Below, in pieces: positions 1-8,316 of a stretch of DNA of 42,376 nucleotides (position 1 is its first letter; every line of letters begins with the position of its first letter). The position numbers and the translations under genes were made by a program. The notes beneath the pieces were generated by a model. The model was not told the origin of the DNA, did not search any database, and worked only from the letters and a program-made list of their open reading frames with translations. Source of the DNA: Halanaerobium kushneri (GTDB lineage Bacteria > Bacillota > Halanaerobiia > Halanaerobiales > Halanaerobiaceae); assembly GCF_900156285.1 (NCBI RefSeq), contig NZ_FTNC01000023.1:1-42376 (forward strand). Direction: 5' to 3'.

Positions 1-148
1 AAACGTTCTTTATTTCCTGACTGAAGCCAATTTGATTATCAAATTCTTTAAAAATTAGCAGACCGGAATCGGAAGTTAAATCACCACCATTAAAATTTAT
101 TCTTATATTCGACTTGAAATTCACCTTTTTTTCAGATATAGTAACCAC
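1..148 (-). CDS. IS1380-family transposase, N-terminal fragment (runs off the window)
   Basis: The first 49 residues of a transposase are readable from a GTG at 148-146; the rest lies beyond position 1. A good ribosome site (AGGAGGG, minus strand, 154-160) precedes the GTG. The nearby ATG at 150 is in another frame and stops after nine codons. The N-terminus contains FNGGDLTSDSGLLIFKEFD, the characteristic opening of IS1380-group transposases, where a conserved 'GG-L-SDAGLLL' strand precedes the DDE domain. Family assignment rests on this motif only. Intactness of the rest cannot be judged from here. Confidence 0.75.
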   Translation of the reverse strand, partial: MVTISEKKVNFKSNIRINFNGGDLTSDSGLLIFKEFDNQIGFSQEIKNV

Positions 149-325
149 ATGGAGTCCCTCCTTTTAATTTTGGTGTAGTTACTATTATTATAAAGGAAAG
201 GGGCTCCCTTTTCTATGCTTTTAGAGAAAAATTTTAATAAAACTCTTTCACCCACTGGGTGAAAACAATATTTTAATAGATTATTGATATACTGGGCCTG
301 ACAATTTATTTCGTGGTTGCTATGA
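1..325 (-). mobile_element. End of an IS1380-family insertion sequence
   Basis: The stretch between the transposase start (148) and the truncated glycosyltransferase (from 326) is non-coding and probably the upstream end of the insertion sequence. It holds two compact hairpins: AAAGGG/CCCTTT at 197-211 and TTTCACCC/GGGTGAAA at 46-64 of the third line block, i.e. 246-264. I cannot fix the exact element boundary or target duplication because the other end is outside the window. The 325 boundary is the last stop codon (TGA 323-325) before the glycosyltransferase frame opens. Confidence 0.5.
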
Positions 326-970
326 ATAATTCAGGTTAATGAATTAAATGAACAAGAATATAATTATCAAATAATTTATGTAGATGATGGAAGTCAGGAT
401 GGCAGCAGTCAAAAAATAGATTTGCTGCAGGAAAAAATAAATAGACTTTCAGCAATACATTTTACTAAAAATAATGGTCAGACTGCTGCTTTCTTAGCTG
501 GTTTTAAAGAAGCGGAAGGAGAATATATAATTACTTTAGATGCAGATCTCCAGGTCAGTCCTGCTGATATACCTAAACTGATTCCCTTTTTAAATGATTA
601 TGATATGGTAATCGGGATGCGGACCAACCGGAATGATGGTTTGATTAAAAAAATTTCTTCAGTAGTTGGTAATGGGGTTCGAAACTTTATTACCGGTGAA
701 AAGATTACTGATACAGGTTGCCCACTAAAAGTTTTTAAAAATGAGATTCATAAAGAATTTTATCCTTTTAAAGGTATGCACAGATTTTACCCTACTTTAG
801 CCAGAATTAATGGATATGAAGTAAAACAGGTTCCGGTTAACCATTATCCCCGAAAATATGGTCAGTCTAAATATGGGATTAATAACAGAATGTGGAGAGG
901 ATTATTTGATACACTAGTTATGCGGTGGATGAAGAAAAGAATTATTAATTATAATATAAAGAGGGATTAA
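326..970 (+). pseudogene. 5'-truncated family-2 glycosyltransferase (DPM1/GtrB type)
   Basis: The frame opens directly after a stop at 323-325 and reads through YVDDGSQDG, DADLQ and a C-terminal region with GCPLKVF and HRFYP. These are hallmarks of polyprenyl-phosphate hexose transferases of the DPM1/GtrB/ArnC group, which load sugars onto undecaprenyl phosphate. Roughly the first 25 residues, including the usual first strand (V-IP-YNE) that helps bind the nucleotide sugar, are absent and replaced by insertion-sequence DNA. The first usable initiation codon is a TTG at 422, downstream of the DDGS motif. The gene is therefore probably inactive. No membrane helices follow the catalytic domain, so it is a short soluble type. 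It sits 3 bp upstream of the LAB_N gene, suggesting a former operon. Confidence 0.8.
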
Positions 971-973
971 TCT

Positions 974-1240
974 ATGATATGGATAATAATTGGATTTGTT
1001 GGTCAGGCGATGTTTACCTTACGTTTTATTATTCAATGGATTGCTTCAGAAAAAGCAAAAAAAAGTATAGTTCCAAATGCTTTCTGGTATTTTAGTATTG
1101 CAGGAAGTCTTACTTTGTTAGTTTATGCAATTCATCGGCGAGATCCAGTTTTTATTGTGGGACAGTCAACCGGTTCTTTTATTTATCTACGAAATTTATA
1201 TTTAATTAAAAAGAACAGAAAGAGCACAAGTAATCAGTGA
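974..1240 (+). CDS. LAB_N (lipid-A biosynthesis N-terminal domain) membrane protein
   Basis: Small 88-residue inner-membrane protein with about three hydrophobic segments (residues 1-20, 35-52, 58-76). FxxRFxxQWxASEKxKxSxxPxxFW near the N-terminus and a late GQ-x6-YxRNLxLI are the signature of the LAB_N family (PF07578). This domain is found fused to LpxB or encoded next to polyprenyl-phosphate glycosyltransferases, where it is thought to help sugar-lipid flipping or transfer. A GAGGG site at 961-965 supports the ATG at 974. It follows the truncated glycosyltransferase by 3 bp, so its partner is probably lost. Exact biochemical role unknown. Confidence 0.8.
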   Translation: MIWIIIGFVGQAMFTLRFIIQWIASEKAKKSIVPNAFWYFSIAGSLTLLVYAIHRRDPVFIVGQSTGSFIYLRNLYLIKKNRKSTSNQ

Positions 1241-1282
1241 ACTAAAGTTATTTTACATATTTATTTAAAGAGGTGCTGATAA

Positions 1283-1966
1283 ATGAGAATTTTAGTTGTA
1301 GAAGATGAAAAGGATTTATCAGATGTAATTAAAAAAGGGCTTGAGGAAGAAGGCTTTGTTGTTGATACAGTAAGTGATGGCCAGCAGGCTGTTAATTTTG
1401 CCTGGGATTATGAATACGATATAATAATATTAGATTTAATGCTACCAGTTAAAAATGGAATGGAAGCTTTAAAAGAAATTAGAGAGTACGGTATTAATAC
1501 AGCGATCTTAATATTAACAGCAAAGGATATGGTAGAAGATAAGATAAAGGGATTAAACAGCGGTGCAGATGATTATCTAACCAAACCTTTTGCTTTTGGT
1601 GAGCTGGTTGCAAGAGTTAGAGCATTACTTAGAAGAGGTATTGAAGAGAATAATAATCAACTTATGACCGGAGATCTTGTAATTGATACGGTAAACCATA
1701 AAGTCTTACGCGGAGGAATTGAAATACCTTTAACAGTTAAGGAATATGCTGTTCTGGAATATCTGACGAGGAACAGAGGCCAGGTACTGTCTCGAACCCA
1801 GATAGAAGAACATGTCTGGGATTATCGATATGGAAATACATCTAACATTGTTGATGTATATATACGTTATTTGAGACAAAAAATTGATAATGATTTCGAG
1901 CCAAAATTAATTGAAACGGTTCATGGTAGAGGCTACAGGATAAAGGTAATTGAAAATGAAACTTAG
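1283..1966 (+). CDS. OmpR/PhoB-family response regulator
   Basis: 227-residue two-domain regulator. The receiver domain (about 1-118) has the acidic pocket E7/D8, the phospho-acceptor Asp51 in IIILDLMLP, the switch Thr in ILTAKD and the Lys in YLTKPF. The C-terminal winged helix (about 130-225) carries LTVKEYAVLEYL and a VDVYIRYLRQKID recognition region ending in VHGRGYRI. An AGAGGTG site lies 8 bp before the ATG. The gene overlaps the sensor kinase by 11 bp, so the two are translationally coupled. Neighbouring lipid/envelope genes suggest an envelope-stress or antimicrobial-peptide regulon of the PmrA/CusR type, but the target genes are inferred only. Confidence 0.95.
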   Translation: MRILVVEDEKDLSDVIKKGLEEEGFVVDTVSDGQQAVNFAWDYEYDIIILDLMLPVKNGMEALKEIREYGINTAILILTAKDMVEDKIKGLNSGADDYLTKPFAFGELVARVRALLRRGIEENNNQLMTGDLVIDTVNHKVLRGGIEIPLTVKEYAVLEYLTRNRGQVLSRTQIEEHVWDYRYGNTSNIVDVYIRYLRQKIDNDFEPKLIETVHGRGYRIKVIENET

Positions 1967-3344
1967 ATTAAAAATAAAGACAAGATTAACTTTATGGTAT
2001 ATAATTATTTTAACAATGACTTTAATTGCCTTTAGCAGTTTTATATTTTTAAATGTAGAACAATATATATATAACCAGGTAGAAATTAGGCTAAAAAATC
2101 AGGGAGAACAAATCATTAGAGAAATTGAGAATAATGATCTTAGAGAGGAAAACATCGAAATCAGTCCAATCATTAATGAAGTAAAAGAAAATGCTGATAA
2201 AGATTATTTAATAGCTTATTATGCTGCGAATAAGAATTTGGTATTAACCAATAAACAAAACTATATTTTACCAGACAAATTGAAGACTGATAATATTTTT
2301 TCTGTCATTAAATTAGAAAATGATAATATTGATGAAGATTGGGCGTTAATAACTTTACCGATAACCAGTCAAAGTACTTCGGGCTGGATTAGGGTAGCAG
2401 AACGGCTGGATTCGGAAGAAAAAATATTAGATAAATTAATATTAATTTCAATACTGGGTATATCAATTTTTTTAATAGCAGCTATTACTGGCGGCTACTT
2501 TTTGGCTGGGAAGGCTCTTTCCCCAATAGAGAAAATTAGTACTACTGCCAGAGAAATAAGTTCCAGTAGTTTGGGGCAAAGAATTGAAGAAAAAAATACT
2601 GACGATGAAGTGGGCAGTCTGATTGTAACTTTAAATCAGCTTTTTGCAAGGCTGGAGAAGGCCTTTGAAAGAGAAAAACAGTTTACTTCAGATGCTTCTC
2701 ATGAACTAAGGACTCCAATAACTGTAATCAGAGCTCAATCGGAAAAGATTCTGAGAAGAAAAGATTTAAAAGAAGAATGTGAAGAAACCCTGAAAATCAT
2801 AAAAAAGCAGTCTGATTATATGGGGCATTTAATTGAACAGCTCTTACTGCTTGCAAGAAGTGATAGTGGAAAGCAGATTATTGAAAAAGAAGAGTTTGAT
2901 ATTAATGAATTAGTGAAAATTGTGGCGGGAGAGTTTAGCGCAGTTGCTGAAAATAAAAATATAAAAATAATTACTGAACAGTCGAGCGAAAGCATAAGTG
3001 TTTTAGCAGATCAAAGTATGATTATTCAACTACTTCTTAATTTAATTGATAATGCTATTAAATATACACCAAAAGGTGGAGAAGTTAAGATAATTACCGA
3101 AAAAAATGATGGAAATTTAATAATTAAAATTAAAGATACCGGTAGGGGTATTCCTGAAGAAGATCAAGATAATATATTTGAGAGATTTTATCGGGTGGAT
3201 AAGTCACGGTCTCGTAAAAAGGGGGGCACTGGTCTGGGGCTTGCTATTTGTGAATGGATAGTGGAGTCTCACGAAGGAAGTATTAATTTTGAGAGTAGTG
3301 CTGGTATAGGAACAACCTTTATAATTAAGCTCCCTGTAGTTTAA
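1956..3344 (+). CDS. HAMP-domain sensor histidine kinase
   Basis: 462-residue membrane kinase partnered with the preceding regulator. Order: TM1 (about 10-33), extracytoplasmic sensor of about 125 residues, TM2 (about 160-184), HAMP, HisKA with phospho-acceptor His249 in SHELRTPITV, then HATPase_c with N box NLIDNAIKYT, G1 DTGRGIP, F box ERFYRVD and G2 GGTGLGLAI. I chose the ATG at 1956 because AAAGGT sits about 8 bp upstream; a TTG at 1950 is also in frame. The signal sensed is unknown. The extracytoplasmic part is rich in Asp, Glu and Lys without a recognisable named domain. Confidence 0.95.
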   Translation: MKLRLKIKTRLTLWYIIILTMTLIAFSSFIFLNVEQYIYNQVEIRLKNQGEQIIREIENNDLREENIEISPIINEVKENADKDYLIAYYAANKNLVLTNKQNYILPDKLKTDNIFSVIKLENDNIDEDWALITLPITSQSTSGWIRVAERLDSEEKILDKLILISILGISIFLIAAITGGYFLAGKALSPIEKISTTAREISSSSLGQRIEEKNTDDEVGSLIVTLNQLFARLEKAFEREKQFTSDASHELRTPITVIRAQSEKILRRKDLKEECEETLKIIKKQSDYMGHLIEQLLLLARSDSGKQIIEKEEFDINELVKIVAGEFSAVAENKNIKIITEQSSESISVLADQSMIIQLLLNLIDNAIKYTPKGGEVKIITEKNDGNLIIKIKDTGRGIPEEDQDNIFERFYRVDKSRSRKKGGTGLGLAICEWIVESHEGSINFESSAGIGTTFIIKLPVV

Positions 3345-3474
3345 AAATTTATATTATTTTGCTACCTGGACTATAAAAATAAGCTTTTTATTTGTTTTCA
3401 ATAAGCTATATATCTATCTTCAGAATGAATATAATTCTTCATGAAATTAAATTTATTAAAGAGGGGATTTCGCT

Positions 3475-5595
3475 ATGAGTAATTATTATAATTATCTAAT
3501 ATCATTAATTCAAAATTTCTCTATTTTTGGTTATCTATTAATAGCTATTCTGGCTTTTTTTGAATCTTTTGCTTTTATAGGTTTAATAGTACCGGGAAGT
3601 ATAGCTGTTATTATTGGAGGATTTTTAGCAGCTCACGGCAGTTTGAATATTATCATTTTATATCTTTTAGTCTTTCTGGCTGCTGTTTTAGGAGATAATT
3701 ATAGTTTTCGTTTAGGAAGAAATAAAAAAGTCCCCTTTAATCAGGATGGTAAAATATTTAATCAGGAACTTTTTATAAAAGGCCGAAAGTTTTTTGAACA
3801 TTATGGAGCTAAAAGTGTTTTTCTGGGGCGATTCGTTGGCTGGGTAAGACCTATTATCCCATTTATAGCCGGTTTTTTTGAGCTAGATGCTAAAGTTTTT
3901 TTGCTGTGGAATATTTTAAGCAGCATATTATGGGCAGCGTCTCATATTGCTCTTGGCTACTTTTTTGGTAGAACCTGGCAGCTTGTTGCCCTCTGGTCTA
4001 CAAGGTTTACAATTTTCTTTACAGGATTAATTGTTTTTGTGATTTTAATATATTTACTCAAACATTTTGCTTTGAGTAGAGGAAAGGAACTTTTAACTTT
4101 ACTTGTTTCAATAGGTGAATCGATAAAAAGGGCTGTGATCGAAAATAAAGAAGTAAAAGAATTTGTTGAGCAGCATAAGGCATTCTTTTCATTTCTAAGA
4201 AAAAGATTTGATAGGAATAATTTTTTTGGTCTTCCAGTTACTCTTTTTGTTTTGTCTTTAATCTATGTAATGGCTCTTTTAGGAGGTATTATTGAAGATT
4301 TTCTAACTACTGATTTAATTATTAGTGTGGATCATAGAATAGCAAATCTTTTGACGATTTTTAGAAATGAAACTCTTACAGATATATTTTTCTGGATTAC
4401 TTTTCTCGGGAAATGGCAGGTTATATTAGTTTTTACATTTAGTATAATTTTAATTTTATGGCTCTGGAATAAAAAATCATATATAATTCCAATCCTGATT
4501 AGCATTACAGGTAGTGTGTTATTTACCTATATCGGTAAATTACTTTTTCATAGACCAAGGCCGGTTGTTGCAATTTATCAAGAAAGTTCTTTTTCTTTTC
4601 CCAGTGGTCATGCTACAATTTCAGTTGCGTTTTATGGTTTTTTAACTTATTTTTTAGTGAAGGAAATTTCTAGCTGGAAAAATAAGATAAATATATTTTT
4701 TACAGGTTTGATATTAATTATAGCTATTGGTTTCAGTAGACTTTATCTGGGTGTACACTTTTTAAGTGATGTCTGGGCTGGATATTTAGTTGGAGCTCTG
4801 TGGTTGATTATAGCAATAAGTGTTTCAGAATATTTAACTCTTAATCAAAAAAATATTTTCCATAAATTTAAAGATGTAGAATTGTCCGGACTGGTAAAAC
4901 AAATAATTTCAGTTATAATAATAATTTTAGCAGTTGGCTCATATACATTTTTTTCCTTAGAATATCAAATTCCATATAGAACAACTCCCCCACAGAAGCC
5001 ACTAATTGTTAGTAAAGCTCTCAATGTTTTTGAAGGCAGTAGGCTTAAATATACAGAGTCGCTTTTAGGAGAAAAAGGAGAACCGATAAGTTTTATTATC
5101 GTGGCTAATAATGAAAAACAATTAATCAGAACTTTTCAAAGTGCTGGCTGGAATACAGCAGATGAAATCAACATATATACTTTATATAAAGCTGCAAAAG
5201 CGGCTTTATTAAAAAAACCATATCCCAGTGCACCGGTTACACCTGATTTCTGGAATTCAAAGGTTAATGATCTTGCTTTTGAAAAACCAGATTCTAGTGA
5301 TAATATTAGAGTTCGTCATCATGCTCGATTCTGGGAGACTAATTTTATAACCAATGATGGAGAGAAAATATATGTAGGTACGGCAAGTTTTGATAGTGGA
5401 ATTAAGTGGGGTATAACTCATAAGATTGATCCTGATATTGATAGTGAGAGGGAATATCTTTTTGATGATTTAGAGACTACTTCTCTGATCAAATCTGCAG
5501 AAAAATATCAATTTGTCGCGCCTAAACTGGGAAGTAATTTTGTAGGAGATCCTTTTTTCACGGATGGCAAAGCATATATATTGGTAGTTGAATAA
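3475..5595 (+). CDS. DedA - PAP2 phosphatase - LssY_C fusion membrane protein
   Basis: 706-residue three-part membrane protein. Residues about 1-200 are a DedA/SNARE-associated domain (GSIAVIIGG, GDNYSFRLGR, GRFVGWVRP), a family linked to flipping of undecaprenyl phosphate and other lipids. Residues about 250-450 are a PAP2 lipid phosphatase with all three catalytic motifs (K-x6-RP, PSGH, SR-x5-H), expected to dephosphorylate polyprenyl or glycerolipid pyrophosphates on the outer face. Residues about 490-700 match the LssY C-terminal domain. Start: ATG at 3475 after an AGAGGGG site. It lies 130 bp beyond the kinase gene and may be part of its regulon. This fusion architecture is known in other bacteria; its exact substrate is not. 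Confidence 0.9.
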   Translation: MSNYYNYLISLIQNFSIFGYLLIAILAFFESFAFIGLIVPGSIAVIIGGFLAAHGSLNIIILYLLVFLAAVLGDNYSFRLGRNKKVPFNQDGKIFNQELFIKGRKFFEHYGAKSVFLGRFVGWVRPIIPFIAGFFELDAKVFLLWNILSSILWAASHIALGYFFGRTWQLVALWSTRFTIFFTGLIVFVILIYLLKHFALSRGKELLTLLVSIGESIKRAVIENKEVKEFVEQHKAFFSFLRKRFDRNNFFGLPVTLFVLSLIYVMALLGGIIEDFLTTDLIISVDHRIANLLTIFRNETLTDIFFWITFLGKWQVILVFTFSIILILWLWNKKSYIIPILISITGSVLFTYIGKLLFHRPRPVVAIYQESSFSFPSGHATISVAFYGFLTYFLVKEISSWKNKINIFFTGLILIIAIGFSRLYLGVHFLSDVWAGYLVGALWLIIAISVSEYLTLNQKNIFHKFKDVELSGLVKQIISVIIIILAVGSYTFFSLEYQIPYRTTPPQKPLIVSKALNVFEGSRLKYTESLLGEKGEPISFIIVANNEKQLIRTFQSAGWNTADEINIYTLYKAAKAALLKKPYPSAPVTPDFWNSKVNDLAFEKPDSSDNIRVRHHARFWETNFITNDGEKIYVGTASFDSGIKWGITHKIDPDIDSEREYLFDDLETTSLIKSAEKYQFVAPKLGSNFVGDPFFTDGKAYILVVE

Positions 5596-5665
5596 ATAGA
5601 GTTCAGTTAAAATATTTAATTAACTCAAAGTTTTATTAAAAAATAAATAATTTTTGATAATTATT

Positions 5666-5714
5666 AAAGGCATTGTTCAGCTGAGATAACTCCAGCTGGG
5701 CGATGCCTTTTTTT
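5666..5714 (+). terminator. Rho-independent terminator after the DedA-PAP2 gene
   Basis: Arms AAAGGCAT (5666-5673) and ATGCCTTT (5703-5710) enclose an inner CAGCTG-type stem, followed by a run of seven T. It separates the envelope module from the ABC exporter genes. Confidence 0.9.
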
Positions 5715-5834
5715 ATCTCTGTTATTTTAAAGATTAAAAAAATCTCATTTTTAATTAATAAATCTCTAATATCTAAGTTGTAAAATTTAAATCAGAGCAA
5801 GAGGTAATAATAATCTTAAAAAGTGGTGATAAAA

Positions 5835-6584
5835 ATGTTGGTAATAAATAGTTTAACTAAAAATTACGATGGTTTTACAGCTGTTGATAATTTAAGTTTT
5901 AAAGTAGGAGAGGGTGAAATATTTGGCTTCCTGGGACATAATGGAGCAGGGAAAACAACAACAATTTCTATGCTGGTCTCATTAATCAGACCAAGCAGTG
6001 GAAGTGCTGAGATTGCTGGTTATGATGTTGTAAAAGATAATCTTAAAGTAAGAAGCATGCTTGGTTATTTACCAGAAAATGTTAACTTATACAGCAACTT
6101 AACAGCTTTTGAAAATCTCTATTTTTTTGGTAGTTTATCTGGGGTTGAAAATGTTGAGAAAAGGATAAATGAGGTTCTTAAGGATTTAGAGATGCACTCC
6201 TGGAAAGATACAAAAGTCAGGGAATTTTCTAAAGGAATGAGACAGCGTATCGGTATAGCTCAGGCCTTACTGCATAAACCCAGGATATTATTCTTAGATG
6301 AACCAACATCAGGTTTGGATCCACAGGGGACCAAAAGCATCCGTGATCTGCTCTTATATATAAATAATAAGTGGAATACGACTATATTTCTAAATACCCA
6401 TCTTTTATCAGAAGTGAAAAAAATCTGCAGTAGTATTGGAATAATAAGTCACGGGCAATTGCTGATGACAGATTCTTTAATAAATATTAAGAAAAAATTT
6501 GGTAGTGAAAAATCTCTTGAGGATATATATTTCCGGATTGAGGGGGATCAAAATAATGGGGAAAATACTGTCTATAGCATCTAA
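5835..6584 (+). CDS. ABC-2 type transporter, ATP-binding protein
   Basis: 249-residue nucleotide-binding protein. Walker A GHNGAGKTT (34-42), an atypical signature FSKGMRQR typical of export/ABC-2 ATPases, Walker B ILFLDEPTSGLDPQG, and the switch His in LNTHLL are all present. It powers the two permeases that follow. The ATG at 5835 is preferred because GGTGAT is correctly spaced in front; GTG codons at 5823 and 5826 are in frame but poorly placed. The 3' end overlaps the next gene by 29 bp, implying coupled translation. Closest described relatives are NosF-like and bacitracin-type exporters; the cargo is unknown. Confidence 0.93.
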   Translation: MLVINSLTKNYDGFTAVDNLSFKVGEGEIFGFLGHNGAGKTTTISMLVSLIRPSSGSAEIAGYDVVKDNLKVRSMLGYLPENVNLYSNLTAFENLYFFGSLSGVENVEKRINEVLKDLEMHSWKDTKVREFSKGMRQRIGIAQALLHKPRILFLDEPTSGLDPQGTKSIRDLLLYINNKWNTTIFLNTHLLSEVKKICSSIGIISHGQLLMTDSLINIKKKFGSEKSLEDIYFRIEGDQNNGENTVYSI

Positions 6585-7479
6585 AGAAATAAAAACTGCA
6601 TTTAAAGATAAGGCTTTTCTTGCAGTTGCTTTACTTTTCCTTCTGCTTTCTATTCTATCAGTGTATATAGGGTCAGCAACCAAAAATGCTGAAATCACAG
6701 CATATCAGGATATTGTTAACTTATTGAAATCACAGGGAGCTACTTCTATTCCAGCAGAGCCGAAGATATTCCCCTTATCAATTTTGAAAAATATTATAAA
6801 TTATGTTGCGGTAATAGGCTCGATTGTTGCTATATTTCTTGGGTTCAATTCTTTTAGTGAAGAAAGAGAGGAGGGGACAATTAAGCTTTTACTTTCAAGA
6901 CCAATTTACAGAGATCAGCTGATAAATGGTAAACTTTTTGGAGGAGCGTTCGTAATTGCAGGTTTATTAATAATAACTTTAGTTTTTAATTGTTTCCTTT
7001 TTACAGTGGTATCTGGAATGAATATTAATTTTGCTGAATTTAGTCGTTTAACTGTTTTTTTTGTTTTTGCTTTTTATTATATGATAAGTTTTTATCTTGC
7101 CTCATTATTTGTTTCTCTCAAGAGTCAAAACAGTACTTTTGCTTTTTTATTAATGCTAATTATCTGGATGGGAGTAAGTTATGTTATTCCACAGCTGGCT
7201 GAAAGCCAAAAAAATTATGTTTATGTACTGAATAATATAAGTCAAACCATGAATCAAATGCCGCAGGATACACTGATCTCTAAGACAATAGAGATATTTT
7301 CTCCTACAGTACAATTTAAAAATATAGGTCGTGACCTTCTGCAGGTAGTTCCAGAACATGCTCAACTTTCTCTTTTTACATTATTGAAGCTTAATCTGCG
7401 ATCTATTATATATCTTCTAGTTCCTGGGCTTTTTATGCTTTTTGGTTCATACAATAGTTTTTTAAAAGAAGGTAATTAA
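6556..7479 (+). CDS. ABC-2 type transporter permease (copy 1)
   Basis: 307-residue permease with about six membrane helices. One hydrophobic helix near residues 20-40 is followed by an extracytoplasmic loop and the conserved cytoplasmic-edge motif SEEREEGTIKLLLSRPIYRDQLINGK, written here only in part, typical of NosY-like ABC-2 permeases. Start: ATG at 6556 behind GAGGGGG (6540-6546), inside the ATPase gene. It is clearly paralogous to the permease at 8317-9276 (both contain LSR-IYRDQLINGKL and an NYVA-IG helix), so the pair probably forms a heterodimer. The stop codon abuts the ATG of the NEW3 gene. Confidence 0.9.
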   Translation: MGKILSIASKEIKTAFKDKAFLAVALLFLLLSILSVYIGSATKNAEITAYQDIVNLLKSQGATSIPAEPKIFPLSILKNIINYVAVIGSIVAIFLGFNSFSEEREEGTIKLLLSRPIYRDQLINGKLFGGAFVIAGLLIITLVFNCFLFTVVSGMNINFAEFSRLTVFFVFAFYYMISFYLASLFVSLKSQNSTFAFLLMLIIWMGVSYVIPQLAESQKNYVYVLNNISQTMNQMPQDTLISKTIEIFSPTVQFKNIGRDLLQVVPEHAQLSLFTLLKLNLRSIIYLLVPGLFMLFGSYNSFLKEGN

Positions 7480-8292
7480 ATGAAAAGAATATTAACTGTA
7501 TTAATAATTTGGATAGTCTTGGCACCAGGATTTAGTTCAGGAGCAGCAGCTCAGACTTTTGCTACCAGTCCTATTTATCTCAGCAAAGAGGCAGCAGGGG
7601 GTCAGCAGGTTGATTATACTTTTCTAATTAAAAATAATGACCAGAGAGAACATAATTATTCTTTTCAGATATTAAATCTTCAAAAAGAATATATCAGCAG
7701 TCTGGATTATAAGTCATTTTCAGAAACCAATTTTAGTTTAACTGCAGGGAATAGTAAAAAAATAGACTTGAAATTAAAAATACCAGAAAACTCAAAAGCT
7801 GATCATCTTTCATTCCGGGCAGTCTTGAAAAAAGAGGGTAATATTACTAAATCTCTACCACTTAACATTAAAATTAATAAAGATTATCAGCTCACAATCG
7901 CAGATTATCCTCGAGATTTGAATTTGATCAGTGGTGAAAATCAAAGTTTTTCAGTTACAGTTGGAAACATAGGAACAGAGACTCTAAAAAATATTAAACT
8001 TAAATTTGAGCTGCCGAAAAAGTGGTTAATAGAAAATATTAAACCCAAACAAATGGATCTTAAAGCTGGAGAAAAAGGATCATTTAATGTGGATATATTT
8101 GTTCCTTCATCACAGGCAGCTGCTAACAAAGAGATTTCAGTAATTGCCTATAATCAGCATTCTCAGACAAAAATTTTAATTGGCTCAATTACTGTTAAAA
8201 AGAATCCAAATTACTTTTTGGTAATCCTGATTCTGCTGATTATTATGATAATGGGAACAATATATTATTTTCGCAGATTTGGAAGAAGATAA
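7480..8292 (+). CDS. NEW3-domain membrane-anchored surface protein
   Basis: 270 residues. An N-terminal signal/anchor helix (about 4-24) is followed by two Ig-like beta-sandwich domains and a C-terminal helix (about 246-263) with a basic RRFGRR tail, so the protein is anchored with its bulk outside. The second sandwich resembles the NEW3/NPCBM-associated fold (TVGNIGTETLKNIKL, LPKKW, LKAGEKGSFNVDI). Such proteins are often encoded with ABC-2 exporters and may bind sugars or act as a periplasmic partner. It sits between the two paralogous permeases with no gap upstream, so it is probably a subunit or accessory of the exporter. Cargo and ligand unknown. Confidence 0.8.
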   Translation: MKRILTVLIIWIVLAPGFSSGAAAQTFATSPIYLSKEAAGGQQVDYTFLIKNNDQREHNYSFQILNLQKEYISSLDYKSFSETNFSLTAGNSKKIDLKLKIPENSKADHLSFRAVLKKEGNITKSLPLNIKINKDYQLTIADYPRDLNLISGENQSFSVTVGNIGTETLKNIKLKFELPKKWLIENIKPKQMDLKAGEKGSFNVDIFVPSSQAAANKEISVIAYNQHSQTKILIGSITVKKNPNYFLVILILLIIMIMGTIYYFRRFGRR

Positions 8293-8316
8293 ATATTTTA
8301 AATGGAGGTGAACTTA

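Noticed and set aside
422-970. Glycosyltransferase as an intact gene starting at TTG 422
   Set aside because: The same frame reads upstream to 326 with conserved family sequence (YVDDGSQDG), so 422 is internal and the real start is missing.
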